From: Pseudomonas sp. WS 5079
GTDB taxonomy: Bacteria > Pseudomonadota > Gammaproteobacteria > Pseudomonadales > Pseudomonadaceae
Direction of reading: 5' to 3'
Length of the DNA: 64,000 nucleotides
Assembly: GCF_012985465.1 (NCBI RefSeq)
Contig: NZ_JAAQWN010000001.1
Location: 186,001 to 250,000, forward strand
Shown here: one piece after another, positions 31,551 to 39,745 of the stretch
Numbering within the stretch: the stretch's first letter is position 1
Layout of the letters: the number at the start of each line of letters is the position of its first letter
Notes under the pieces: generated by a model
Told to the model about the DNA's origin: nothing
Database searches by the model: none
The model's input: the letters and a program-made list of their open reading frames with translations, nothing else
Program-made: the position numbers and the translations under genes

Positions 31551-31633
31551 GAAAAGCCTCCGCGCGATAACTGAATGCATTTGAGAATTTGTCGCATCTT
31601 AGTGCGGGGCGACGGGGTTCAGCAAGAACAAAA

Positions 31634-31669
31634 GGGGATAGATCCATTTAATTAAACAGATCCGCCCCC
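31634..31669. repeat. Near-palindromic element centred on TTTAATTAAA
   Basis: GGGGATAGATCC and CAGATCCGCCCC face each other around a perfect TTTAATTAAA (31647-31656). Sequences like this are scattered in Pseudomonas intergenic spaces and near REP/IS200-type elements as far as I recall. It lies between fecI and the kinase-like gene. Confidence 0.35.
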
Positions 31670-31730
31670 ATTCCCGCTGCGTGGATAAAACTCGTAGACT
31701 CCAAAGCCGCTTACATTCATGGAGAGAACA

Positions 31731-32285
31731 GTGCGCATCTATATCACCGGCGCTTCGTGTGCAGGCGTCACGACCTTGGGGCAAACCCTTGCAGCGTCGT
31801 TGGGCGTACCCCATGTCGATGTGGACGACTTTTACTGGTTACCCACCGATCCGCCTTTCACAACCAAGCGACCACCCAACGAGCGCGTCTGTTTGATCAA
31901 GCGAACACTTGGCGATCAAGGCTGGGTGTTGACCGGCTCTGCTGATGGCTGGGGAGAAGCGCTTATCAGCCATGCCAGCCTGATCGTCTTTGTGACGACA
32001 CCAACACCTGTGCGCCTACAGCGCCTGGACCTGCGTGAAAAGGCGCGTTTTGGCGAACGTATTGCCCAAGGTGGCGATATGCATGAAATACATATCGCCT
32101 TTCGCGAGTGGGCCTCGCAGTATGACGACCCACTTTTTAGCGGACGCAATCGAGCGCGGCATGAGGCGTGGATTTCAAGGCAGGTGGTGCCGGTGTTGCC
32201 TATCAACGGGGAGAGCGCTGCCGAGCACATGGTTGCGGATGTGCTGCATGCGGTTTCGCAAATAGCCCTGGAGCCGGTCATCTAA
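31731..32285 (+). CDS. P-loop kinase-like protein (adenylate-kinase-like AAA family)
   Basis: About 184 residues. GTG 31731 is chosen because GGAGAG lies six bases upstream, inside the longer frame that starts at ATG 31719. The P-loop GASCAGVTTLG (residues 7-17) has Val where Lys usually sits; I recall the same in related Pseudomonas proteins, so it may be a family trait. HVDVDDFYWLPTDPPFTTKR (residues 29-48) resembles the lid/substrate region of small kinases. It would phosphorylate a small molecule, unknown. It is monocistronic. Confidence 0.7.
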   Translation: MRIYITGASCAGVTTLGQTLAASLGVPHVDVDDFYWLPTDPPFTTKRPPNERVCLIKRTLGDQGWVLTGSADGWGEALISHASLIVFVTTPTPVRLQRLDLREKARFGERIAQGGDMHEIHIAFREWASQYDDPLFSGRNRARHEAWISRQVVPVLPINGESAAEHMVADVLHAVSQIALEPVI

Positions 32286-32327
32286 GGGACATGCCATGGA
32301 CTCTTCATTATGTGACTGACAAGTCCG

Positions 32328-32891
32328 CTATGTAGATCTCAAGTACCGATAAAGTGTCTGGCGACTGATTTCAAAATCGCGCGCTAGTTTAGATTTACTT
32401 TCTCCCGCACAGGCACGGTCAATTAAACTTACAACCTGATTGTCGGACAGTTTTTTCTTGCGCCCTCTATAAACTCCCCGCATCTTTGCGCGGGCAATGC
32501 CTATTGCCTGTCTTTCCATCGTCGCAGTGCGTTCGAACTCTGCGATCATCTCCATTACCGCAATGATGGGCTCCATAACTTCAAGGCAGTCGTGTCGGAA
32601 AACCAGGTTTTCGCTCAAAAACTCCAGGTTTACCTGCTTTTCAATCAACCGGCGAATCAGGGTACACAGTTGCTCGATGCTGGAGGTGAGCGCTGCCATG
32701 CTGTCGACAACCACGGTATCCCCGCACTGTGTATAGCGAATCAGCCGTTCAAGGCCTGGGCGATTTGCGGCATTGTCTGCAGCCTCATCGCAAAACACTG
32801 CGTCAAATACATCATGGCTCGTTTTTTTCTCCGCGCTACCCTCGGATTCTTGTAGAGAGAGCCGGAAATATTTGATGCGATGCAATCTCAT
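32328..32891 (-). CDS. Serine recombinase (resolvase/invertase) relative with altered active site
   Basis: About 187 residues from ATG 32891, preceded by a perfect AAGGAGG. Residues 8-14 (YFRLSLQ) keep the Arg and Ser (Ser12) of resolvases. [15 protein letters not shown] (57-71) aligns with the GDTLVV..LDRLGRS segment, but both catalytic Arg are replaced (Ala67 and Ser70). A C-terminal Hin-type HTH is present ([34 protein letters not shown]). It may be an inactive recombinase or a DNA-binding regulator. There is no transposase or terminal repeat nearby. GC content is lower than the genome around it. Confidence 0.82.
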   Translation of the reverse strand: MRLHRIKYFRLSLQESEGSAEKKTSHDVFDAVFCDEAADNAANRPGLERLIRYTQCGDTVVVDSMAALTSSIEQLCTLIRRLIEKQVNLEFLSENLVFRHDCLEVMEPIIAVMEMIAEFERTATMERQAIGIARAKMRGVYRGRKKKLSDNQVVSLIDRACAGESKSKLARDFEISRQTLYRYLRST

Positions 32892-32910
32892 AGTGCCTCC
32901 TTGGCAATAC

Positions 32911-32939
32911 TTGTACGCAGTTGTTTTATCCTTGTACAA
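32911..32939 (-). promoter_or_regulatory. Repeated GTACAAG motif upstream of the recombinase-like gene
   Basis: On the minus strand GTACAAG occurs twice, ending at 32910 and 32931 (about two helical turns apart); the outer copy is part of the palindrome TTGTACAA (32932-32939). It sits just upstream of the gene and may be its own operator. The rest of 32940-33209 is AT-rich with no gene. Confidence 0.4.
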
Positions 32940-33209
32940 ACTGTAACTAAATTATTAAAACTTACACAAATTCCTGTAACACTGAGCTCGCCCAAAATAC
33001 ACAGTTGCAAAGAATTGAACTTATCTTATCATTTTGAAGCTTGGAATGATCCTAACAAGTTTTCCGTAAACAGTCGATTTCATATTTATTGAGCGGTGCG
33101 CGTGAATTCGCGCAGTGAATTTGAATGTCTACTGTTTTATCGCTCAAACAATTGATGTGACCGGCTTGACGAAGCTGGTAATTCCCCGATGCAAGCAGAG
33201 GATGAATGG

Positions 33210-34277
33210 ATGAAGGTCTTGGAAGAAGCCATCGAAATTGATCGCCTAAATACCGATCAGGAAAAGATTGATCATGTAACCCGGCGCATTACCGAACATG
33301 GGAACGACCTACGCAAGCGCTACCCGATCCTGCAGCATCAGGATGCTCTGGGAGCGAGTGTCATGGTGTTTTCCCTGGTAGGCATGGTGGTCACGGGAGG
33401 GCTCTATATCAAGGGTTTTATCCCTGGCTGGATGTGTATTTTTATTAACGCGCTGCTGACTTCTTTTATTCATGAAATCGAACATGATTTGATTCATCGG
33501 CTTTATTTCAGAAAAAAACCGCTGGCCCATAATGCCATGATGTTTTTTTGCTGGTTGGCGCGACCGGGAATGCCCAGCCCGTGGTTAAGACGCAGCCTGC
33601 ACTTTCATCACCATAAAGAATCCGGAACTGACTCGGATGTCGAGGCCTGGATCACTACCAGTGGTAGCCCTTGGGGAATCCTGCGGTTGTTGAAACTGAT
33701 GGATGGATTTGTCTTTGGTTTCCTAAACGCGGTTTTTGCTCCGGGATGGCGGCAAAAGGTAAGATTGTTAGGCAAAATCATTCGACTCAACACACCTTTC
33801 GGCCTTGTGTACTGGGGGTGCTGGTATGTGTTCCTCGGCTACCACCTGTATGTCTGGCTTGGGTCAATCAGCGGGGCGCAGGTTCATAGTTCTGCGGCAA
33901 CGCTGGCGCTAATGGAGGTGGTCAATAATGTAGTCGTCATTCTTATCGCTCCAAACCTGATAAGGCAGTTCTGCCTGTTCTTTGTAAGTTCAAATATGCA
34001 TTACTATGGCGACGTCGCCCCGCGTAATGCGTTACAACAAACCCAGGTAATGAACCCTTGGTGGTTGTGGCCGTTCCAGATGTTCTGTTTTAACTTTGGC
34101 AGCACGCACAGTATTCATCACTTCGTTGTGAGGGACCCGTTCTATCTGCGTCAGATGACGGCGCCTTATGCCCATAAAGTCATGGCGCAGGCAGGTGTCA
34201 GGTTCAATGACTTCGGCACATACAAGCGTGCGAACCGTTTTTCCCTGGATCACTCGCAAACACGGTCGCGCGGGTGA
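33210..34277 (+). CDS. Membrane fatty acid desaturase / hydroxylase family protein
   Basis: About 355 residues from ATG 33210 (AGAGG eight bases upstream); an ATG at 33189 lacks a site. Three histidine boxes are present: HEIEHD (88-93), HFHHH (131-135) and HSIHH (300-304), which bind the di-iron centre. Hydrophobic segments near 50-68, 72-87, 195-218 and 232-262 give a typical four-pass topology. It should insert a double bond or hydroxyl into an acyl chain; the substrate is unknown. It neighbours a hydrolase in the same direction, 140 bases downstream. Local composition is AT-richer than flanking genes. Confidence 0.85.
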   Translation: MKVLEEAIEIDRLNTDQEKIDHVTRRITEHGNDLRKRYPILQHQDALGASVMVFSLVGMVVTGGLYIKGFIPGWMCIFINALLTSFIHEIEHDLIHRLYFRKKPLAHNAMMFFCWLARPGMPSPWLRRSLHFHHHKESGTDSDVEAWITTSGSPWGILRLLKLMDGFVFGFLNAVFAPGWRQKVRLLGKIIRLNTPFGLVYWGCWYVFLGYHLYVWLGSISGAQVHSSAATLALMEVVNNVVVILIAPNLIRQFCLFFVSSNMHYYGDVAPRNALQQTQVMNPWWLWPFQMFCFNFGSTHSIHHFVVRDPFYLRQMTAPYAHKVMAQAGVRFNDFGTYKRANRFSLDHSQTRSRG

Positions 34278-34417
34278 AGTTCGCGAAAAGTATTATCAGC
34301 TGATAGTTACGGCCCAGCCGTAATCCGTAAATGGGGCTGCCAGGCGGCATGTTTCTTGTCGCCTGACAACTTTGTTAATGCTCAATAGCAATACTTCAAA
34401 TGCGAGGAGTCTGAGGT

Positions 34418-35563
34418 ATGAAGGCACAAGGGATGTGTGCAAAACAGTTCGAAGCGGTCAAGCAGGCTTTCGAGCAGATGTTTGATGATCCGCAGGAGCG
34501 TGGAGCCGGGCTTTGCGTGCAGGTAGGCGGGGAGATGGTCGTCGACCTGTGGGCCGGTATGGCGGATCAAGAGGGCACCCAGCCGTGGACGCGCGATACA
34601 TTGGCCAATACCTTTTGCGTAGTAAAGCCCTATGTGGCGGTGGCGGTGCTGATGTTGGTCGAGCAGGGCAAGCTGGAGCTGGATGCACCCGTGGCCCGTT
34701 ACTGGCCTGAGTTCGCCCAGAGCGGCAAAGCCCGGGTGACCTTGCGTCAGGTGATGAATCACACCGCGGGCCTGCCGGCGCTGCGCGCCCCCGACCACAA
34801 CCCCATGATGTTTGACTGGGAACACATGATACGGGTGCTGGAGGCCGAGCCGCTGTGGTGGGAGCCGGGAACCGACCTGGGGTACGGCACCACCACCTTT
34901 GGCTGGATACTCGGTGAGTTGATTCGTCGGGTGGACGGCCGCGATGCCTGCGTCTTTATCCATGACGAGATTCTGGACCCTCATGACCTGGACGTTCACC
35001 TTGGCGTGGACGAACAGCACTTTCATCGTATCGCCCGGTTCGACAGTGCCACCGGGCGAGTCGGCGATCCTTACTCGCAAGCGTTGCGAGCAGTGCTGAA
35101 AAACCAGCCATCGCACATCGCGACATATGCCTTCACCAATCCCGGAATGGTGCCCAGACGCACCAGCGACCCTCGCTGGTGGGCCTATCGCCAACCGGCT
35201 GTGTGTGGACACGGTACCGCTCACGGCCTCGCCGGTTTCTACAGTGCATTGCTGGCGGGAAACTTTATCGGGCGCGAAATGCTCCGTGAGTTCACCCAAG
35301 AGCACAGTCACGGCATGGATCGCTCATGGATGCGCCCAATGCGCTACGGCCTGGGTTGCATGCTGGAGCAGCAAGTCGACCCAACGGCTTCCCTTGCAAT
35401 GGGCCCCCGCGCCTTTGGTCATCTGGGCCTTGGCGGCCCGGTGAGTTTTGCCGATCCCGACAGTCGCGTGAGCTTTGGTTTTGTCACCACGACCTCGGGG
35501 AGCCATACGATGATTGATCCGCGTCCTGGCCGGCTATCCGCGCTTGTTTATGCGGCGCTTTGA
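34418..35563 (+). CDS. Beta-lactamase-fold hydrolase (EstB-like) with Cys at nucleophile position
   Basis: A 381-residue protein with GAGGAG upstream of ATG 34418. It has the overall pattern of class C beta-lactamase-like esterases: a SxxK-position motif (CVVK, 67-70), DAPVARYWPEFA (89-100), RQVMNHTAGLP (110-120), a Tyr motif (LGYGTTT, Tyr156) and a C-terminal FGHLGLGGP. The expected Ser is Cys67. Lys70 and Tyr156 are kept. There is no signal peptide, so it is cytoplasmic. It would hydrolyse an ester or amide, or transfer an acyl group. It could act with the upstream desaturase on a lipid, which is inference from proximity. Confidence 0.85.
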   Translation: MKAQGMCAKQFEAVKQAFEQMFDDPQERGAGLCVQVGGEMVVDLWAGMADQEGTQPWTRDTLANTFCVVKPYVAVAVLMLVEQGKLELDAPVARYWPEFAQSGKARVTLRQVMNHTAGLPALRAPDHNPMMFDWEHMIRVLEAEPLWWEPGTDLGYGTTTFGWILGELIRRVDGRDACVFIHDEILDPHDLDVHLGVDEQHFHRIARFDSATGRVGDPYSQALRAVLKNQPSHIATYAFTNPGMVPRRTSDPRWWAYRQPAVCGHGTAHGLAGFYSALLAGNFIGREMLREFTQEHSHGMDRSWMRPMRYGLGCMLEQQVDPTASLAMGPRAFGHLGLGGPVSFADPDSRVSFGFVTTTSGSHTMIDPRPGRLSALVYAAL

Positions 35564-35641
35564 AGGGGCGTTCATTTATCAGTTGCCTTTGCAGCTCGTC
35601 ACTTGAGGATAAGGTCGACAAACCTGCGCTCTATCTATCCT

Positions 35642-35667
35642 GCTCATGTCCGTCCTTGGACATGAGC
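35642..35667. terminator. Hairpin between convergent genes
   Basis: GCTCATGTCC (35642-35651) and GGACATGAGC (35658-35667) form a perfect ten-base stem with a six-base loop, between the hydrolase gene and the receptor gene that converge here. There is no T-run on either side, so intrinsic termination may be weak. Confidence 0.55.
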
Positions 35668-35680
35668 GTCGAGCCGCTTC

Positions 35681-38086
35681 TTAGAAGCTGTAGCGGGCAG
35701 TCAGTTTGAAGTTACGCGGGTCGCCGTAGACGTCGTACGGTTCATAGCCGCCGTTGGCGATGCTGACGTAGTAGGTACGGTCGAACAGGTTGTTTACGTT
35801 GACCTGCAAATCCAGTTGCTCGCTGGCCTTGTAGCCTGCCACCAGGCCGGCCACGGTGTACGAGCCCTGCCGGTTGTGCCATGCACTGGTGCCGCTGCCC
35901 CCTGCGGTGCGGATCTGGCTCTGCTGATAAACATCACCGCCAATGCGCCAGCGTTGCAGGTCGCCGGGCAGGGTGTAGAGGGTGGACAGCTTGAATAGCT
36001 GGCGCGGCAGCCGGCGGTTGAAGTCCTGGCCTTCCAGGGTTGCAGTGGCGTCGTTGACGTACTTCGTCTGGGTGTAGGTGTACCCGCCGGCCAGTTGCCA
36101 GTTTTCGCTCAGGGCGCCCTGGATTTCCAGGTCCACACCGCGGCTGCGCACCAGGCCGGAAGACTCATAGCACTCACTGTTGGCGGTTGCACCGCAGCCT
36201 TTGACATCCGGCAATTGCTGGGCGCGGTTCTTCTGGTCAATCTGGAAAACCGCCAGGCTGGCGTTCAGTGCGCCATCAAAGTATTCGCCCTTGATACCCA
36301 CCTCGTAGTTTTCGCCCACGATAGGCACCACCACTTGTCCACCGAGGCCTTTTTCGGTCTGTGGCTTGAAGATATCCGTGTAGCTGACATAGACCGAGTG
36401 ATTGGTGTCCAGGTCATAGACCAGGCCAGCATAGCGGGTCAGATTGCGCGTGACCTTGTAGCTGCTGGCAGGGTTGGCCCTGCTTTGGAATTCGTACCAG
36501 TCCAGACGGCCGCCGAGAATCAACGACAGCGGGTCGGTCAAGCGCAGGCGGGTGCTGGTATAGAGGCTGTCCTGAGTCGTCGTCTCGAGACGGCCGTCGG
36601 GGCCTTTGACGATAGTGGGCTTGGTGTGGCCACGCGGGTCCCACGCGAACAGATCGACGTTGCTGTCGATGAACCTTTCCCAAATCTTACCGGTACGATA
36701 ATCCAGCTGGCGCTTGCTGACGCCCACGGTGAAGTCATGTTCCTGGCCCAGTAGCTGGAAGGGGCCGCTGAGGGCCAGGTCATAGCCTTTCTCTTTCTGC
36801 TCCATGGCTTGCGTCCATAGATAGTGGCGGTTGTATCCCCATATGGAGGAGGCCAGCACGTCGGTGTTGGTCATCGACTGCATGGCTGCCATGCGCAGCT
36901 TCCAGTCATTGGCGAAACCATGCTCCAGGGTCGCGAAATACCCGGTGGTGCGGTTGTCCATGTATTCATAGTCATGCCCCAGGAACGTGTCCCGGGGCAG
37001 TCCTAGATGACCACCGCCACGGGCCATGGGCAACCCGCCCCAGACGTAGTTGGTGTAGTCCTTCTGCCGGTAGGCCCCCAGCGTCAGCGTGGTGGTATCC
37101 GTCAGGTCGGCGTCCACGACGCCGTAGTACAGATCGGCGTCGCTCTCTACCGACTCGCGAAAGCTTTTCGAGTCCTGCCGCGAGAGCACCGTACGGGCAC
37201 GCAAGGTGCCGCTTTCGTTGAGCGGGCCGCCAATGTCCAGGGTGCTGCTGTAATCGTCCCAACTGCCGGCACTGCCGGTGAGCACGGCCTGGAATTTGTG
37301 GGTCGGGCGCTTACGCACCAGGTTGATCGCCCCAGCCGGGCTGCCCGCGCCCTGGGCCAGGCCGGTGGCGCCACGCACGATTTCCACCCGGTCATACATG
37401 GCCAGATTGGCTTCGCTGCTGGGCAGGTAGGTGAGGAAACTGGTGGGAAAGCCGTCGTACATAATGGTGTCGACGTCGAACCCGCGCGCGCTGAACGTGG
37501 GTCGCCCAACGCCGCCGGAGTTATTCAGGAAAAACCCCGGCGCGCTTTGGGCCACATCGCTGATGGTGGTCATGGCTTTGTCGTCCATGCGTTTGCGCGT
37601 GACCACGCTGACCGACTGCGGTGTTTCCCGCAAGGTCAAGGGGAGCTTGGTGGCGGTCTGCATGGACCCGGTGGTGTAGGAGCCGGTGTTCTCGGTGGTT
37701 TCACCCATCTGCTGGCCGACGATTGCCGTCTCCCCCAATTGCAGGGTGCTGCTCGATTCGGGGGCCTTTTCCAGCATCACGCTGTTTGCGCCGGTCGCGC
37801 GCCAGGTCAGGCCGCTGCCTTTCAAGACGTCAGCCAGTGCCGCTTCTGGCTCTTTGGGGCCGACGACTCCAAGGCTGTTCTTGCCGACTACCAGCGTGCC
37901 ATCAAAAATCACCTGTAAACCGCTTTGAGCAGCCAGGCGGTTCAGCGCGCTCGCCAGGGGTTGCGGTGCAATGTTGAAAGAGTGAGGGGCAGCCACTGCC
38001 AGGCCGGATATCAGCACGCACAAGAGGGCGAGCGGGGCGGCGGACAACGATTTTATGTGCAGCCCTTCAGGTAACGGATGGTGCAT
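35681..38086 (-). CDS. TonB-dependent siderophore-type receptor with signalling domain (system 2)
   Basis: An 801-residue protein. A signal peptide (residues 10-32) is followed by a secretin/TonB N-terminal (STN) signalling domain at about 35-105 (FNIAPQPLASALNRLAAQSGLQVIF). A plug starts around ETAIVG..QTATKLPLTLRETPQSVSVV (115-155), and the barrel ends in Phe (LTARYSF). It imports a ferric siderophore and signals through the FecR-type partner at 38163. The ligand cannot be told from sequence. Fur-like and ECF-type motifs lie upstream. No truncation is visible. Confidence 0.94.
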   Translation of the reverse strand: MHHPLPEGLHIKSLSAAPLALLCVLISGLAVAAPHSFNIAPQPLASALNRLAAQSGLQVIFDGTLVVGKNSLGVVGPKEPEAALADVLKGSGLTWRATGANSVMLEKAPESSSTLQLGETAIVGQQMGETTENTGSYTTGSMQTATKLPLTLRETPQSVSVVTRKRMDDKAMTTISDVAQSAPGFFLNNSGGVGRPTFSARGFDVDTIMYDGFPTSFLTYLPSSEANLAMYDRVEIVRGATGLAQGAGSPAGAINLVRKRPTHKFQAVLTGSAGSWDDYSSTLDIGGPLNESGTLRARTVLSRQDSKSFRESVESDADLYYGVVDADLTDTTTLTLGAYRQKDYTNYVWGGLPMARGGGHLGLPRDTFLGHDYEYMDNRTTGYFATLEHGFANDWKLRMAAMQSMTNTDVLASSIWGYNRHYLWTQAMEQKEKGYDLALSGPFQLLGQEHDFTVGVSKRQLDYRTGKIWERFIDSNVDLFAWDPRGHTKPTIVKGPDGRLETTTQDSLYTSTRLRLTDPLSLILGGRLDWYEFQSRANPASSYKVTRNLTRYAGLVYDLDTNHSVYVSYTDIFKPQTEKGLGGQVVVPIVGENYEVGIKGEYFDGALNASLAVFQIDQKNRAQQLPDVKGCGATANSECYESSGLVRSRGVDLEIQGALSENWQLAGGYTYTQTKYVNDATATLEGQDFNRRLPRQLFKLSTLYTLPGDLQRWRIGGDVYQQSQIRTAGGSGTSAWHNRQGSYTVAGLVAGYKASEQLDLQVNVNNLFDRTYYVSIANGGYEPYDVYGDPRNFKLTARYSF

Positions 38087-38098
38087 CAGTGGTCTCCC

Positions 38099-38159
38099 TA
38101 ATACGAAGCATTATCGTTCTAGGGAAGGAAGACGGCTGACACGCCAACACCCGTAAAAA
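38099..38159 (-). promoter_or_regulatory. Receptor promoter region with ECF motif and Fur-like site
   Basis: The motif CAACACCCGTAAAAA (38145-38159) begins three bases after the fecR stop and recurs at the prophage junction. A site reading GATAATGCTTCGTATTA on the minus strand (38099-38115) matches the Fur-like site upstream of the sigma gene at 15 of 17 bases. Together they fit a FecI-dependent, iron-repressed receptor promoter. Confidence 0.55.
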
Positions 38160-38162
38160 TAG

Positions 38163-39098
38163 TCAAGTCTTGGAGGAGATCACCAGCAGATAGTCGGTGT
38201 AGCGCTCGATCTTGAGGGCAAAGACGTTCTCCAGCGTCGTCAGGCCCTCGTCCAGGTCGTTGAGCTGAAAGGTGCCGCTGACCTTGAGTGCGCCCAGGCG
38301 CGAGTCCCGCAGCACTATGATTCCCGGACGATAGCGTTCGAGTTGCTCAAGCACCTGCGCCAGCGGTGTCAGCTCGAAGACCAGGCGACCTTGCTCCCAG
38401 GCCAGCATCGTGTCGACGTCCACACGCTGCTTGGCGCCCAGGCCATCGGCACGCCCGCCAACGGTCTCGCCAGCGCCGAGCGTCACCTTGTCAGGCTCGC
38501 CCGTGACGGCCACAAGCCCGCGGCGCACCGTGACATCCACGTGCTCTGCATCACGGCGCACGGCGTAGATCGTGCCCAGGGCCGTCGCGCTCAAGGCTCC
38601 CGCCTGCACACTGAAGGGCCGCTGCGGGTCCGGCTTCACGTCGAACACGGCCTCGCCTTTGCGCAGGGTAATGCGCCGCCCATCGTCAGTGAATTTCACA
38701 TCAACGGCGCTGTTGGCATTCAAGGTGATCTGCGAACCATCAGCTAGCACGACCTGTCGACGTTCACCGGTGCCGGTGTAATAGTCGGCATCCAATGCCA
38801 TTCGTTGCGCCCATGTCACGCCGAGCCCGAGCACCAACGACGCCGCGATACCCATTGCCCACAGGCGACGCGCGGACGGCCGTGCCGAAGCAGCAGGCTG
38901 GGCCAGATGCGCACTTAAGCTCCACATCCGACGCGCTTCGACAAACGCCTGCTGATGCTCCGGCGCCTGTTCGCACCATGCCCGCGCCGCCGCCACATCC
39001 GATGGCTGCACCGAACCCGAGGTGAGGCGAATCACCCACGCGTGGGCAGTGCGCTGGATTTCGCTGAGGGATGGCGTGGTGTGGGGTTGATCGTGCAT
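38163..39098 (-). CDS. FecR family anti-sigma / signal transducer (system 2)
   Basis: About 311 residues from ATG 39098, five bases after the sigma stop; upstream in-frame ATGs lie within the sigma gene. The DUF4880 N-terminus (RTAHAWVIRLTSGSVQPSD.. CEQAPEHQQAFVEARRMW) is followed by one membrane helix (near 85-103) and the FecR domain (GTGERRQVVLADGSQITLNANSAVDVKF). It relays receptor occupancy to the sigma factor. Gene order sigma, FecR, receptor is the standard one. Confidence 0.93.
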   Translation of the reverse strand: MHDQPHTTPSLSEIQRTAHAWVIRLTSGSVQPSDVAAARAWCEQAPEHQQAFVEARRMWSLSAHLAQPAASARPSARRLWAMGIAASLVLGLGVTWAQRMALDADYYTGTGERRQVVLADGSQITLNANSAVDVKFTDDGRRITLRKGEAVFDVKPDPQRPFSVQAGALSATALGTIYAVRRDAEHVDVTVRRGLVAVTGEPDKVTLGAGETVGGRADGLGAKQRVDVDTMLAWEQGRLVFELTPLAQVLEQLERYRPGIIVLRDSRLGALKVSGTFQLNDLDEGLTTLENVFALKIERYTDYLLVISSKT

Positions 39099-39103
39099 AC
39101 CGG

Positions 39104-39610
39104 CTATCGTTGCAGGCATTGGCTGAGAAAGTCGAGAGCAATAGCCAATTGTTTTTCCACCGTACTGACCGAGACCTGCAGTTGCAGGGCCACTTCCTTG
39201 TGGGGCAGGTTTTGCAGCCGACACAGCGTGAATATCTCCTGGCACTGGGTAGGCAAGCGGTGCAGTGCGTGAGCCATCGCGGCCAGTTCTTGTTGCGCGA
39301 CCACCACATCGAACAGCGCCGGGCTCTCGCCGGTCACCTCGTAGAGGTAGGCGGTGCCTTCGTCGAGGCGCTCTCGCGTCTGCCTGCTGCGCGCATGATC
39401 AATCGCCAAGTTGCGCGCAACTTTAAAGATAAAGCCGCGTAGATTGAGCACCGGCTTGCGGGGTGGCTGGCGGAGCAGGCGCAGGTAGGTTTCCTGGGTC
39501 AGATCGGCCGCAGTCTCAGGATTGCGCAACTGACGATGAAGAAACGAACGCAACTCGGTGGCATGGGCCCGAAACGCCACCTCAAGCTCTTCGGTGGTCA
39601 TGCTCGACAT
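39104..39610 (-). CDS. FecI-type ECF sigma factor (system 2)
   Basis: 168 residues from ATG 39610 (165 from ATG 39601; the choice is open). Region 2 (ADLTQETYLRLLR, LRGFIFKVARNLAIDHARSR) and region 4 (LPHKEVALQLQVSVSTVEKQLAIAL) are complete. It should transcribe the receptor gene at 38086. A Fur-like dyad at 39646-39664, 36 bases upstream, suggests iron repression. Confidence 0.92.
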   Translation of the reverse strand: MSSMTTEELEVAFRAHATELRSFLHRQLRNPETAADLTQETYLRLLRQPPRKPVLNLRGFIFKVARNLAIDHARSRQTRERLDEGTAYLYEVTGESPALFDVVVAQQELAAMAHALHRLPTQCQEIFTLCRLQNLPHKEVALQLQVSVSTVEKQLAIALDFLSQCLQR

Positions 39611-39645
39611 TAGCAGAGATCACGCAGAGGAAAGTCCTGCACTTT

Positions 39646-39664
39646 AATGATAGTGCTTCGCATT
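39646..39664. promoter_or_regulatory. Fur-box-like dyad upstream of ECF sigma gene
   Basis: AATGATAGTGCTTCGCATT matches the 19-bp Fur consensus at about 14 of 18 defined positions by eye, with TTAATG/CATTAA outer symmetry. Its core GATAGTGCTTCGCATTA recurs with two changes upstream of the receptor gene. Confidence 0.55.
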
Positions 39665-39745
39665 AACAATCTTTTCTTGGGCTGCCATCTCGATCGGCCT
39701 GTGACTGGGACTGGTCGTCTTGGGCGATTGCTGTTTGTACCTGGT

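Noticed and set aside
30076..31647. Apparent sigma/FecR fusion or extended 523-codon FecR
   Set aside because: The upstream 200 codons are the out-of-frame shadow of the ECF sigma gene; the ATG at 31038 overlaps the sigma stop as expected for a coupled pair.
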